From the NCBI GenBank assembly GCA_041485845.1, contig JBGPKH010000180.1, forward strand, positions 1-13,894: DNA of 13,894 nt. The letters run 5' to 3'. The position numbers and the translations under genes are program-made. Of the stretch, positions 1 to 7,296 are shown one piece after another; within the stretch, counting starts at the first letter, position 1, and every line of letters begins with the position of its first letter. The notes under the pieces were generated by a model. That model saw only the letters and a program-made list of their open reading frames with translations, did not search any database and was not told the origin of the DNA. This DNA is from OMOG01 sp041485845. Lineage in GTDB: Bacteria; Acidobacteriota; Terriglobia; Bryobacterales; Bryobacteraceae.

Positions 1-2271
1 ATCACCCACCGCGACCTGAAGCCGGGCAACATTCTGTTGACGCGGGCGGGCGTGAAGCTCCTCGATTTTGGGCTGGCGAAGATGGGGCCGGCGGTGGCAG
101 CCGGCGACGCCACCATGACGCAGGCGCTGACCGGCAAGGGGCAGATTCTCGGCACGCTGCAATACATGTCACCGGAGCAGTTGCAGGGAAAGGAGGCCGA
201 CCCGCGCAGCGATATCTTCTCGTTCGGCCTGGTGTTGTACGAAATCCTGACCGGCAAGCGGGCGTTCGAGGGCGCGAACGCCGCCAGCACGATGGGCGCG
301 ATTCTGGAGCGCGAGGCGCCCTCGCTGGCCGGCGTCGCGCCCCCTGCGTTGGATCGCACGGTGCGGCGGTGCCTGGAAAAAGACCCGGAGAACCGCTGGC
401 AAACCGCCCGCGATCTGAAGGCCGAGCTGGAGTGGATCGCGGCGAGCGATTTCACGGAGGCCCGGACCGTTCCGCGGCGTGCATTGTTCCCCTGGTTTGC
501 CTGTGGCGCCGCCGGTGCAGCCGCCGGCGCGGCAGGCGGCGCCGGCTTCGCGGCGTGGGCATGGCGCGGCAAGGGCTCACCAGCCAGGAAAGCGATCCGG
601 TTTCGGCTTGCTTCTCCGGAAGGCGCTTGGCGCGAACGGACGATTACGCGGCAATCGCTGGCCGTCTCGCCGCTGGGCGGCCGCGTGGCGATGATCGCCA
701 AAACCGATCGGAGACCCATGATCTGGGTACACCGGCTGGACTCCCTCACAGCGAGCCCACTCCCGGGAACCGAAGGAGCAAACGCGGTGTTCTGGTCACC
801 CGACGGGCAATTCATCGGTTTTTGGGCGAATGGGAAACTACAGAAAATCCCCGTTGAAGGAGGTACGCCGCTGCCGATCTGCGATCTTCCCTCGCTGTGG
901 TCGGCGACCTGGAATCGGGATGGGATCATCGTCGCCGAATCGCCGCGCGCGAGTAGCTGCAGCATCTCGGTCAAGTCTGGGACGATCAGTCCGGGAAAGT
1001 CTCTCGTCTGGCCGAAGTTTCTTCCCGACGGAAAGCATTTGCTCTACGTGAACGTGGATCGCAAGATCGGCCGCTACCGGGCGTATGTTGCGGAACTGTC
1101 CACCGGCAGGGAGACGGAGCTCATGGCCACCGACACCTTTGTGACGTTCGCGCCGGATCCCGCGGGCGGCGCCGGCGGAAGCAGTCAGGGGTACCTTCTT
1201 TTCGTTCGCAGCGGCACGTTGCTGGCCCTCCGTTTTGACGCCGATCGGCTGCGCGTGGCCGGCGAGCCGCTCCCCGTGGCCAAGGACGTCCCGTTCTTTT
1301 CACCGAGGGCTGGGGCCGAGTTTGACGTATCGGCCGACGGCGTCCTGATCTACTCCACCGGCGCCCAGAAAGCGCAGCTCACGTGGTTGGACCGCGGTGG
1401 GCGCGAAGTTGGCGCCGTGGGTGATCCGCAGGATTTCTGGCAGGTTCTCCGAATCTCGCCAGACGGCAGGAAGCTCGTCGCCGACGTCGCCGACTTAAGC
1501 GCCGGAGGCACCGATGTCTGGACTTTTGACCTCACCCAAGGCACCGCCGAACGGCTGACGTTCGAGTCCGGATCGGAATCTTGGCCGGTCTGGTCGCCCG
1601 ACGGGACACGAATCGCATACGCGAATGCGCAAGGCGGACCGCCGCAGCTTACGGTGAAAGCCGAGGGCGATCGCGGCAGCGGCGAACGCTTTCAGCCGGG
1701 TCCCTTTCAGTTGCCCATCGACTGGTCGGCGGACGGCCGTTGGATTTTCTTTCAGACTGCGAACATGGGCGGTGACGGGAGCCCCACAATCTGGGTGGCC
1801 TCGGCCGCGGATCGCAAGATCGCGCCCCTGGTGCCGAACAACAGCGCGTTCCCCGCCTTGTCCCCGGACGGGCATTACCTGGCCTTCTCCACTACGGAAA
1901 GCGGCCGCTCCGAAGTCTACGTGCAGCGCTTTCAGGCAGACGATCCGCCAAAGCTCACCGGCAACAGATGGCGCGTCTCTCGCGACGGTGGTGACGTCCC
2001 GCGGTGGCGCCGGGATGGTAAGGAGCTCTTCTTCCTCTCCCCGGACCCCGAGCGCAGAATCATGGCCGTTCCAGTCCATCCCGTCAAGGGAAGCGAGATT
2101 GATTTTGGGCTGCCGCTGTTCCTCTTTCGCGTGCCCCCATCCACTTTGGCTCAGGGGAACGCGGGATACGAGCCGAGTCCCGACGGACAAAGGTTCCTGG
2201 TGCCGGTCAGGAAAGGGGCGGGCGCACCGTTGGAGGTGTTGGTCAACTGGCAGGCAGGGTTGAATCGATAA
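1..2271 (+). CDS. Serine/threonine protein kinase with C-terminal PD40/TolB-like beta-propeller, 5' truncated by the window edge
   Basis: The reading frame is open from base 1, so the gene begins upstream; 756 residues are visible. The kinase catalytic loop HRDLKPGN is at residues 3-10, DFG at 22-24 and the MSPE activation-segment end near 56-59, followed by the C-lobe to about residue 147. The visible catalytic Asp, Asn and DFG are intact, so an active Hanks-type kinase is expected; the ATP-binding lobe lies outside the window. An Ala/Gly-rich hydrophobic stretch (about 162-188) looks like a single membrane span. The remaining ~565 residues carry repeated SPDG/W motifs (SPDGQFIGFW, SPDGRKLVAD, WSPDGTRIAYA, LSPDGHYLAFS), typical of PD40/WD40-like propellers. 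The likely layout is a cytoplasmic kinase with an extracytoplasmic propeller sensor. This architecture is strongly expanded in Acidobacteriota. Substrate and ligand are unknown. Confidence 0.93.
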   Translation: MTHRDLKPGNILLTRAGVKLLDFGLAKMGPAVAAGDATMTQALTGKGQILGTLQYMSPEQLQGKEADPRSDIFSFGLVLYEILTGKRAFEGANAASTMGAILEREAPSLAGVAPPALDRTVRRCLEKDPENRWQTARDLKAELEWIAASDFTEARTVPRRALFPWFACGAAGAAAGAAGGAGFAAWAWRGKGSPARKAIRFRLASPEGAWRERTITRQSLAVSPLGGRVAMIAKTDRRPMIWVHRLDSLTASPLPGTEGANAVFWSPDGQFIGFWANGKLQKIPVEGGTPLPICDLPSLWSATWNRDGIIVAESPRASSCSISVKSGTISPGKSLVWPKFLPDGKHLLYVNVDRKIGRYRAYVAELSTGRETELMATDTFVTFAPDPAGGAGGSSQGYLLFVRSGTLLALRFDADRLRVAGEPLPVAKDVPFFSPRAGAEFDVSADGVLIYSTGAQKAQLTWLDRGGREVGAVGDPQDFWQVLRISPDGRKLVADVADLSAGGTDVWTFDLTQGTAERLTFESGSESWPVWSPDGTRIAYANAQGGPPQLTVKAEGDRGSGERFQPGPFQLPIDWSADGRWIFFQTANMGGDGSPTIWVASAADRKIAPLVPNNSAFPALSPDGHYLAFSTTESGRSEVYVQRFQADDPPKLTGNRWRVSRDGGDVPRWRRDGKELFFLSPDPERRIMAVPVHPVKGSEIDFGLPLFLFRVPPSTLAQGNAGYEPSPDGQRFLVPVRKGAGAPLEVLVNWQAGLNR

Positions 2272-2285
2272 TTCCTCCTCTCCTA

Positions 2286-2314
2286 TTGCTTTCCCAAAGG
2301 AGTCATGATAGTCT
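2286..2314 (+). promoter_or_regulatory. Candidate padR promoter (TTGCTT-N17-TAGTCT)
   Basis: A TTGCTT -35-like hexamer (2286-2291) is separated by 17 bp from TAGTCT (2309-2314). Transcription would start near 2321, after the ATG at 2305 and shortly before the ATG at 2332, which supports the later start. The promoter interleaves with the dyad at 2290-2326. The hexamers are imperfect matches, so this is a candidate only. Confidence 0.35.
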
Positions 2315-2326
2315 TTCTTTGGGAAA
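2290..2326. promoter_or_regulatory. Dyad-symmetric candidate PadR operator
   Basis: Two perfect 10-bp inverted arms, TTTCCCAAAG (2290-2299) and CTTTGGGAAA (2317-2326), are separated by 17 bp. Each arm is itself partly symmetric (CTTT-NNN-AAAG for the first, extended by one base). The centres are 27 bp apart. The arms flank the candidate -10 box and overlap the predicted transcription start of padR, where an autorepressor would act. PadR proteins bind dyads as dimers and often regulate themselves; that this is the site for this PadR is inferred. Confidence 0.55.
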
Positions 2327-2331
2327 CCCAT

Positions 2332-2676
2332 ATGAAAGACAAAACCGATGTCTGGCAGGGCACGCTCTCATTGATGGTTCTGAAAACGCTCAATCTGTTG
2401 GGCCCGCAACACGGCTACGGCATCGCGCGGCGCATCGAGCAGACCAGCGAAAACCTGCTTTCGATCAACCACGGCACCTTGTATCCCGTGTTGCTCAAGC
2501 TGGAGCAGGAAGGCTCGATTGCCTCCGAATGGGGTGTCTCGGACAACCATCGCAAGGCCAGGTTCTACCGGATTACGCGCGCCGGCAAGAAAGACCTGGC
2601 CGGCGAGGAACGCGAGTGGCAGCGGGCCATCGACATCCTGGCGCGGTTTTCGGAGCTGGGAAAGGAGCCCGTATGA
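2332..2676 (+). CDS. PadR-family transcriptional regulator (acidobacterial subgroup)
   Basis: The 114-residue protein begins MKDKTDVWQGTLSLMVLKTL and contains HGYGIARRIEQ, INHGTLYPVLLKLEQEG and KARFYRITRAGKK. These are the hallmark segments of a PadR winged helix-turn-helix with a short C-terminal dimerisation helix. An in-frame ATG at 2305 would add nine residues, but that extension lies inside the operator and candidate promoter, and family members start at the MKDKTD-type N-terminus, so 2332 is preferred; the Shine-Dalgarno sequence there is weak. The stop overlaps the next start codon (ATGA at 2673), showing translational coupling to the permease remnant. In Acidobacteriota this PadR subgroup usually sits directly upstream of ADOP-family MacB/FtsX-like permeases. 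Here the partner is broken, so the regulator may control only itself or distant genes. Confidence 0.92.
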   Translation: MKDKTDVWQGTLSLMVLKTLNLLGPQHGYGIARRIEQTSENLLSINHGTLYPVLLKLEQEGSIASEWGVSDNHRKARFYRITRAGKKDLAGEEREWQRAIDILARFSELGKEPV

Positions 2677-2891
2677 AGACGTTGCGGCGCGGGTGGCGGC
2701 GGGCGTTGGGCGCGGTGTCCGGATGGCGGCGCGAGCGCGAGCTGGAAGATGAATTTGCCTCTCACCTCGAGATGCAGGTCGAGGACAATCTGCGCGCGGG
2801 TATGAATCCCGCGGAGGCCCGGCGCGCCGCGAGGCATAGTCTTGGGCAACGGCGGTCGCGCGCCCGCCGCCGTTGTGGGTGCGGCCGGTAA
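2673..2891 (+). pseudogene. Truncated ADOP-type (MacB/FtsX-like) permease, N-terminal prefix domain only
   Basis: The frame starts at an ATG overlapping the padR stop and encodes 72 residues. The first ~58 match the prefix domain at the start of acidobacterial duplicated orphan permeases: an Arg/Trp-rich start, RERELEDEFASHLEMQVEDN, and AGMNPAEARRAARHSLG. At the point where family members normally continue with a Glu/Lys-rich helix and the first membrane span, this frame turns into an Arg-rich run (QRRSRARRRCGCGR) and stops. Full-length members have roughly 800 residues with two FtsX domains, and none of that is present. No continuation was found in the other forward frames before the next gene. 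This is most likely a deletion relic. A short soluble product is possible but would not be a transporter. Confidence 0.8.
2847..2875. repeat. GC-rich inverted repeat at the permease breakpoint
   Basis: CAACGGCGG (2847-2855) and CCGCCGTTG (2867-2875) are perfect 9-bp inverted arms around an 11-nt loop. The left arm starts exactly where similarity of the permease remnant to its family ends. No T-tract follows, so it is not a canonical intrinsic terminator. Confidence 0.5.
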
Positions 2892-2981
2892 TGACGCGCG
2901 CGCCGAATCTACTGATCCGCGCACGTCAGTAAGCGGTGTGCCGGCCCTCGGGTTCTAAAATTCTAAAGTCTTCCACGCAAA

Positions 2982-3746
2982 GTGCCGATGGATGGATTGG
3001 AGGCCAGAGTCGGGCTTATGACTGGTTCCGCGAGAAAACTGGGCGTGCGGCATGAGACGGGCGTGCCATTCCATCGCCCGCCCTTGATGAGCAACATTCC
3101 GGCGGCGGCGCTATCCATGGTGGCGGCGGTGCTGGCGCTGGCCGTCGGGATACCACTGCGCTACCTCGATACCGCACACCAGGTGGAGCCGGCTCCGCCG
3201 CCGCCGTCGCCGCCGCAGATCGAAGCCCGCATTCAGGGGGAAGGCTACGACCAACAGCAGCGGCGCCTGCCGTTCACCGTCTACGTTCTGAGTCAGGAGC
3301 TTACCTGGAAGCTCGAAAGCGTGACCGATCTCGAAGGCCAGGGAACCCTGCTCAGCCCGGAGTTGACCGACGCGCTCAACCGCGCACGCGACGTGCTGTG
3401 TGTGGGCACGGCCTCGTTTGAAGGAGCCACCACAAAAGAGGAGGCGCGGGCGGCGGAGAGGGCCAGGAATCTCGCCCAGTGGGTGGGATCGGCCATCCGG
3501 GATCCACAACAGGCGCGCGTGTTCGCCGTGAGCGCGGGACAGTATCGGGGACCCGTGGAGGTGCGTTCGGCGAACCAGCGTAAGGCCATCATCATTATCA
3601 CCGAAGGGCATGCCGACGATGTGGACCTGCACGAAGCGTTGAGTGCGGGCCTGCGGAAGAAACAGGAAGAATATCCGATTGTGTACAGCCTGCTGCACGA
3701 GTATTCGCGCTCGGGTGACTGGCTCACGGGGCTGAGCCGGCAGTGA
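2982..3746 (+). CDS. Membrane-anchored hypothetical protein with weak OmpA-like features
   Basis: The ORF encodes up to 254 residues. A hydrophobic segment (SNIPAAALSMVAAVLALAVG, about 37-56) is followed by a Pro-rich linker (APPPPSPPQ) and a ~175-residue soluble domain. Parts of that domain recall the OmpA/MotB peptidoglycan-binding fold: VGTASFEGATTKEEARAAERARNLAQWV resembles the segment after the GH-D-GS loop, and SANQRKAIIIITEG resembles the NRRVEI-type strand. The canonical Asp/Arg diaminopimelate-contact residues are not clearly present, so the assignment is weak. The start is uncertain: GTG at 2982, ATG at 2988, 3018 or 3087 (Met36) are in frame, and 3087 places the hydrophobic segment at the N-terminus. 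It is an inner-membrane or exported protein facing the periplasm. It converges with the next gene, 16 nt apart. Confidence 0.65.
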   Translation: MPMDGLEARVGLMTGSARKLGVRHETGVPFHRPPLMSNIPAAALSMVAAVLALAVGIPLRYLDTAHQVEPAPPPPSPPQIEARIQGEGYDQQQRRLPFTVYVLSQELTWKLESVTDLEGQGTLLSPELTDALNRARDVLCVGTASFEGATTKEEARAAERARNLAQWVGSAIRDPQQARVFAVSAGQYRGPVEVRSANQRKAIIIITEGHADDVDLHEALSAGLRKKQEEYPIVYSLLHEYSRSGDWLTGLSRQ

Positions 3747-3762
3747 GGCGCTTGCTCCAGGC

Positions 3763-5100
3763 CTACTGCCCGACCGTAAGGAACAGATTCTGACCGAGAC
3801 TGACTCCGCCGGCGTCCACACTCAAGGGAAGGTCGCCGGGCGCCACGTTGGGCACGGTGAGGTTGAACTGGTACAGACCCACGGCGCCCGGAGCCAGGCC
3901 GGCATAGGTCACGGTGGCCGGCGCCCCGCCAAAACGGAACTGAGGCGGATTCTGCAACGCGGTGCTCCCCGGCGCGATCGTGCCGGCCGGCGTCGGCGGG
4001 TTCACGGGTCCGAAACCGATTCCGTAGATGGTGACCGCGTCGCCGATCTTGGCGGGCCGGAAGTTCACGCCGGCGATCAGGCCGGCCTTGCCCACGAACG
4101 CCTGGTCGAGGAGTTGTGCCACGACCCACTGGCGCCCGTCCACGTTGAAGGATGGCGGGGCGAGCAGGGCTGGGGCGATCGCGCTCTTGGGCATCGTAAA
4201 GGAGTTGCTGCGGACCGCCGCGTTGGTCAATTGGATTTCTATGGCGGCTCCCGTCACGGCATCGTCCGGAGCCTGGAAGTTGACCTGCCCCGGACTCACG
4301 TAATCCACGTAGGCCGGAATCCCGTTGACCGTTACGCTGACCCCATCGAGCGACGTGGGCGCGCGCGTTCCGTCGAAATCGGCGCCGGCCCACGAGCGCG
4401 AAATGGTCGACAGATTGGTCCCGTACATTTCGAGCCAGGCGCCGGATGCCAGGCCGGCATTGGCGTTGAACCCCGACGCGCTGACCACCGCGGCGATTGT
4501 GGGAGAGTTGCTCTGCGGGCTCAACACGTAGTGCGCGGTGTAGATGTGATCGCCGGTATTGTTGCCGTCCCCGTTGGCGGCGTTCGCCGCTACGTAGATG
4601 TGGATGTTGCCGGCATTGGTCGCGGGCGGAGTCCACAGCACGGACATCGTATTGGTGGTGAAAGGAAAACTGTGTTCGATGAACTGCATCGGGGCGTTGG
4701 CGGGGCAGGACCTGGTTGCAGTCTTGAAGCTTTCATCGTCGCAGATCACGTTCTGCTGCACGCCGGCGGTGAAGTCTCCCGCCTGTCCGTTCGCCAGATT
4801 GCTCTCCAGCCTGGCCGTCATCTGAAAGCCGTATACGCGGGCCCGGGAGTCGGTCACCACGATGGTCAACGTCTGCGGCACGCCGGGGGTGTAGGTCAGG
4901 CCGCTCGGGAATTTCACCACTACACCGCCATCTCCGGCGTTCAGCGCGGTACCGGTGTGGCAGCCCGCGGTGGTGCATCCCAGTGGATCGTCTCCCGGCG
5001 CCGTGGTAACCCGCGGCACGGGTCCCGTGGCGTAGGCGTAAATCAACAGCGCGGAGGGGGCCATCGATAGGATGGCCCGCGCTACCATGCTTCGTAACAT
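3763..5100 (-). CDS. Exported choice-of-anchor-V-like protein with one CX4CH motif and Solibacter-type C-terminal domain
   Basis: The 445-residue protein has a hydrophobic N-terminus (VARAILSMAPSALLIYAYATG, about 6-26), compatible with a signal peptide or anchor. Next comes GCTTAGCHTG (C42, C47, H48), a CX4CH arrangement as in some c-type haem sites, although the usual spacing is CX2CH. Residues ~50-195 resemble the choice-of-anchor V/reelin-like domain (SGLTYTPGVPQTLTIVV, YGFQMTARLES, Cys pair at 120 and 132, late NxAxGDGNNTGDHIYTA). Residues ~200-445 match the Solibacter C-terminal domain (TIGR03437-like): SLDGVSVTVNGIPAYVDYVSPGQVNFQAP, then GDAVTIYGIGFGP and PGAVGLYQFNLTVP. The start is 9 nt after the upstream gene's stop, so the two are probably co-transcribed; Met5 at 5088 is an alternative start. 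The protein is probably secreted or on the cell surface; its function is unknown. Confidence 0.85.
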   Translation of the reverse strand: MLRSMVARAILSMAPSALLIYAYATGPVPRVTTAPGDDPLGCTTAGCHTGTALNAGDGGVVVKFPSGLTYTPGVPQTLTIVVTDSRARVYGFQMTARLESNLANGQAGDFTAGVQQNVICDDESFKTATRSCPANAPMQFIEHSFPFTTNTMSVLWTPPATNAGNIHIYVAANAANGDGNNTGDHIYTAHYVLSPQSNSPTIAAVVSASGFNANAGLASGAWLEMYGTNLSTISRSWAGADFDGTRAPTSLDGVSVTVNGIPAYVDYVSPGQVNFQAPDDAVTGAAIEIQLTNAAVRSNSFTMPKSAIAPALLAPPSFNVDGRQWVVAQLLDQAFVGKAGLIAGVNFRPAKIGDAVTIYGIGFGPVNPPTPAGTIAPGSTALQNPPQFRFGGAPATVTYAGLAPGAVGLYQFNLTVPNVAPGDLPLSVDAGGVSLGQNLFLTVGQ

Positions 5101-5109
5101 CAGGCTGGC

Positions 5110-7215
5110 TTATTGGACCGGGAGGTTGACCGCATTCGATGCCGTGGTCCCGGAGCTCAGCACCACTTTGGCGGCCCCGGTGACACCGCTGGGCACCGTG
5201 ACCGCGGTCTGATACAGGCCCGCGAAGCCCGGCGAGGCGACCGAAGAGATAACCGCCGCGTTCTGTCCGCCGATGGTCACCGTAACGAGTCCGGTGTTAT
5301 TAAAGCCGCCGGTCGGCGGTACCAGCAGGACGCCGGTTTGCATGGCCGGTGTAGCCTGGCCCAATCCGGTCGAGAAAATGACGATCGCGTCGCCCGCTTT
5401 CACCGTGTTGCTCGCGGTGATCAGCGAGAAGTCGCTGTTCTTGACGATCGCACCCAGCCCGCTCGGTTGATCCAGGATAAAGATGCTGGGCGCGGCGTTG
5501 GCGACCGTCACGTTGGTCGAGGCGCTGGCGCCGCCGGCTGTGGTCACGATCAGCGGCTGTGGCCCCGCGGTAACTTCAAAAGGCACCTGAACGTTGAGCT
5601 GCCCCGGACTGACAAAATAGATCGGAGCCTTCACCCCCCCGATGGTGGCGGTAACGCCGTTCAGCGAAGTGGCCAGGGCCGTTGCTTTGTTAAATCCACC
5701 CAGGTCGGATCTATAGGCGGCGAGTTCCGCCCCGTAGATCGAGAGGATGGAGCCCGGAGCCGCCGAAGTGATCGTGGAGGAGGCCGCCGCGGCGCCGCCG
5801 ACCACCGGTTTGCCCGGCGCCCCAGGTGCGATCTGCTCGCGAATGGCGCCTCCACCGTTGACCGTGGTGTGGAGGTTCACGTAGAAATCCGAGGGGTTCT
5901 TTACGAGGTCGTTGAGCGCGGCGATCCCGTCGGTGGAGGATACGGTGACGATCTTGAAGATGTTACCATTCCCCGTATCGCTCGTGATCTTGTTGGCGTT
6001 GTTATCCACATCGGTAGGGATCACGATGCCGCCCGAGACTCCCACTTTGGCGCGATGGATGTGCAACCCGGTGATCGTCGTGCCCGCTGGGAAGCCGCGG
6101 AAGTTCACATCGAAGATCATGGTACCCGCCGCGATCGTGCCATCGGCATTCCGCAGCAGGTAGATGGAGATGGAGGTTTGTGCGTTTGCCGCAAGCCCGG
6201 CGATGGGCGGTGTCTCATTGGACGGGAGCATGTTCACCTGGACGATCGCCAGCTCTGTGTTCTTCAACTGGTCCCGAATCACACCGCCGCCGAAGACCGT
6301 GCTGTGAATGTTGATGTACTGGTTGCTCGGGTCGGTGAACAAGCTGTTCACCGTCCCGACCTCGGTGGCATAACTGGAGTCCAAGGCAGTCATTGCCACT
6401 TTATAGGTCAGGTTGCCGGTCCCGCTCGCAGCGGCCGGGACGGAATTGGCCCCCCCGGCAATTCCGGTGTTGATGATCACCGGCCCGTTGATTCCCGCAA
6501 GCCCATTGTGAATGTGGAATCCGGTGAAGGTCGTTCCAGGATCGAATCCGGTGTAGTCGATGTGGAAAATCGCCTCGGCGGCGGCGATTCTGCCGCCGGT
6601 GTCGAACGCTCTCAGGGCGGCCGCGGTGGAAATGCCCGAGGGTCCCGGCGTCGTCGGTGGAACTTCATTCGTCGTAGCCATCATGCCCATCAGCACCTTC
6701 ATTTCCGCGGGGAGGAGTTGCCCGCGCATGGCGCCGCCGGGGTTGATGGTCGTGTGAATGTTGGCGTAGTAGTTCTGCGGATTGGCAATCAGGTCCTGGA
6801 TGATGGAGACCGGGAGCGCAGGCGTGGTCTGCGGGAACTGGACCTGTTTGAGGATGTTGCTTCTGCCCGTGGCGTCGATGGCAATGCTCTTGTCCGTGCC
6901 GTTCACGTCCGTGGGAACCACGATCGAGCCCGCGACTCCCGCCGCGGCGTTGTGGATGTGCAGGCCAGTGACCGTCACGGCGCCGGAAAACTTAGTGGCG
7001 ACGTCGAAATCCACGGAACCGGAAACGATGTTTCCGCTATTGTCGCGGATCACGTGGACCCAGATGATGACGTTCCCGCTCGAGGTGTCCGAGATGGGTG
7101 GCGTCTCGTTGCCCGGCTGCATGAGCGTCAGGAAGGGAATCGTCTCGGCTGTCGCGGCCATCAGTCCAGATGTACACAAAAGGACCAAGCCGGCACAGAA
7201 GGAAATGGTTTTCAT
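5110..7215 (-). CDS. Exported triple-CHRD-domain protein with Solibacter-type C-terminal domain
   Basis: The 701-residue protein starts at MKTISFCAGLVLLCTSGLMA, a clear signal peptide; the in-frame ATG at 7257 is rejected because a GGAGGT ribosome site sits 6 nt before 7215. Three CHRD repeats follow (about 35-168, 183-318 and 332-462). Each opens with NE(T/V)PP, carries TG(L/F)HIH near its centre and ends with (N/V)(I/L)H(T/S)T-V/I-N/F-GG-x-I/M-R-(G/D/E)Q. Repeats 1 and 3 share VGVSGGIV-PTDV-type sequence; repeat 2 is more divergent. Residues ~470-701 are the Solibacter C-terminal domain (SLNGVTATIGG, YFVSPGQLNVQVP, GDAIVIFSTGLG), the same kind as in the downstream gene. CHRD domains are extracellular beta-sandwiches of poorly known role in bacteria. 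It is likely the first gene of a two-gene secreted-protein unit. Confidence 0.92.
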   Translation of the reverse strand: MKTISFCAGLVLLCTSGLMAATAETIPFLTLMQPGNETPPISDTSSGNVIIWVHVIRDNSGNIVSGSVDFDVATKFSGAVTVTGLHIHNAAAGVAGSIVVPTDVNGTDKSIAIDATGRSNILKQVQFPQTTPALPVSIIQDLIANPQNYYANIHTTINPGGAMRGQLLPAEMKVLMGMMATTNEVPPTTPGPSGISTAAALRAFDTGGRIAAAEAIFHIDYTGFDPGTTFTGFHIHNGLAGINGPVIINTGIAGGANSVPAAASGTGNLTYKVAMTALDSSYATEVGTVNSLFTDPSNQYINIHSTVFGGGVIRDQLKNTELAIVQVNMLPSNETPPIAGLAANAQTSISIYLLRNADGTIAAGTMIFDVNFRGFPAGTTITGLHIHRAKVGVSGGIVIPTDVDNNANKITSDTGNGNIFKIVTVSSTDGIAALNDLVKNPSDFYVNLHTTVNGGGAIREQIAPGAPGKPVVGGAAAASSTITSAAPGSILSIYGAELAAYRSDLGGFNKATALATSLNGVTATIGGVKAPIYFVSPGQLNVQVPFEVTAGPQPLIVTTAGGASASTNVTVANAAPSIFILDQPSGLGAIVKNSDFSLITASNTVKAGDAIVIFSTGLGQATPAMQTGVLLVPPTGGFNNTGLVTVTIGGQNAAVISSVASPGFAGLYQTAVTVPSGVTGAAKVVLSSGTTASNAVNLPVQ

Positions 7216-7221
7216 GGCTAA

Positions 7222-7227
7222 ACCTCC
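7222..7227 (-). promoter_or_regulatory. Strong ribosome binding site fixing the CHRD gene start
   Basis: On the minus strand GGAGGT lies 6 nt upstream of the ATG at 7215. It decides the start in favour of the signal-peptide methionine over the ATG at 7257, which would place 14 unrelated residues before the signal peptide. Confidence 0.85.
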
Positions 7228-7296
7228 GCTGTAATTTAGACCCGGATAGTCAAGCATACAACGGCCCGCCCTGATTCGAGCCAGGCAATATGTGGA

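Noticed and set aside
2910..2931. Short dyad TACTGA-N10-TCAGTA upstream of the OmpA-like gene
   Set aside because: Only 6-bp arms, no promoter elements nearby and no second copy with the same layout; the resemblance to the palindrome at 8663 is probably chance.
3293..4636. Minus-strand open frame of 447 codons overlapping two genes
   Set aside because: It is out of frame with the choice-of-anchor-V gene and antisense to the OmpA-like gene. The Arg-rich product has no recognisable motif.
4114..5070. Plus-strand open frame of 318 codons
   Set aside because: Antisense shadow of the choice-of-anchor-V-like gene, with no plausible protein features.
5113..7221. Long plus-strand open frame (702 codons) opposite the CHRD gene
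   Set aside because: It is exactly antisense to a gene with signal peptide, domain repeats and a strong ribosome site. Its product is Arg/Gly/His-rich low-complexity sequence, as expected from the reverse of GC-rich coding DNA.
7233..7261. Minus-strand TTGTAT-N17-TAAATT as promoter of the CHRD gene
   Set aside because: Spacing is good, but transcription would start near 7226, inside the GGAGGT ribosome site, so this pair is unlikely to be the functional promoter.
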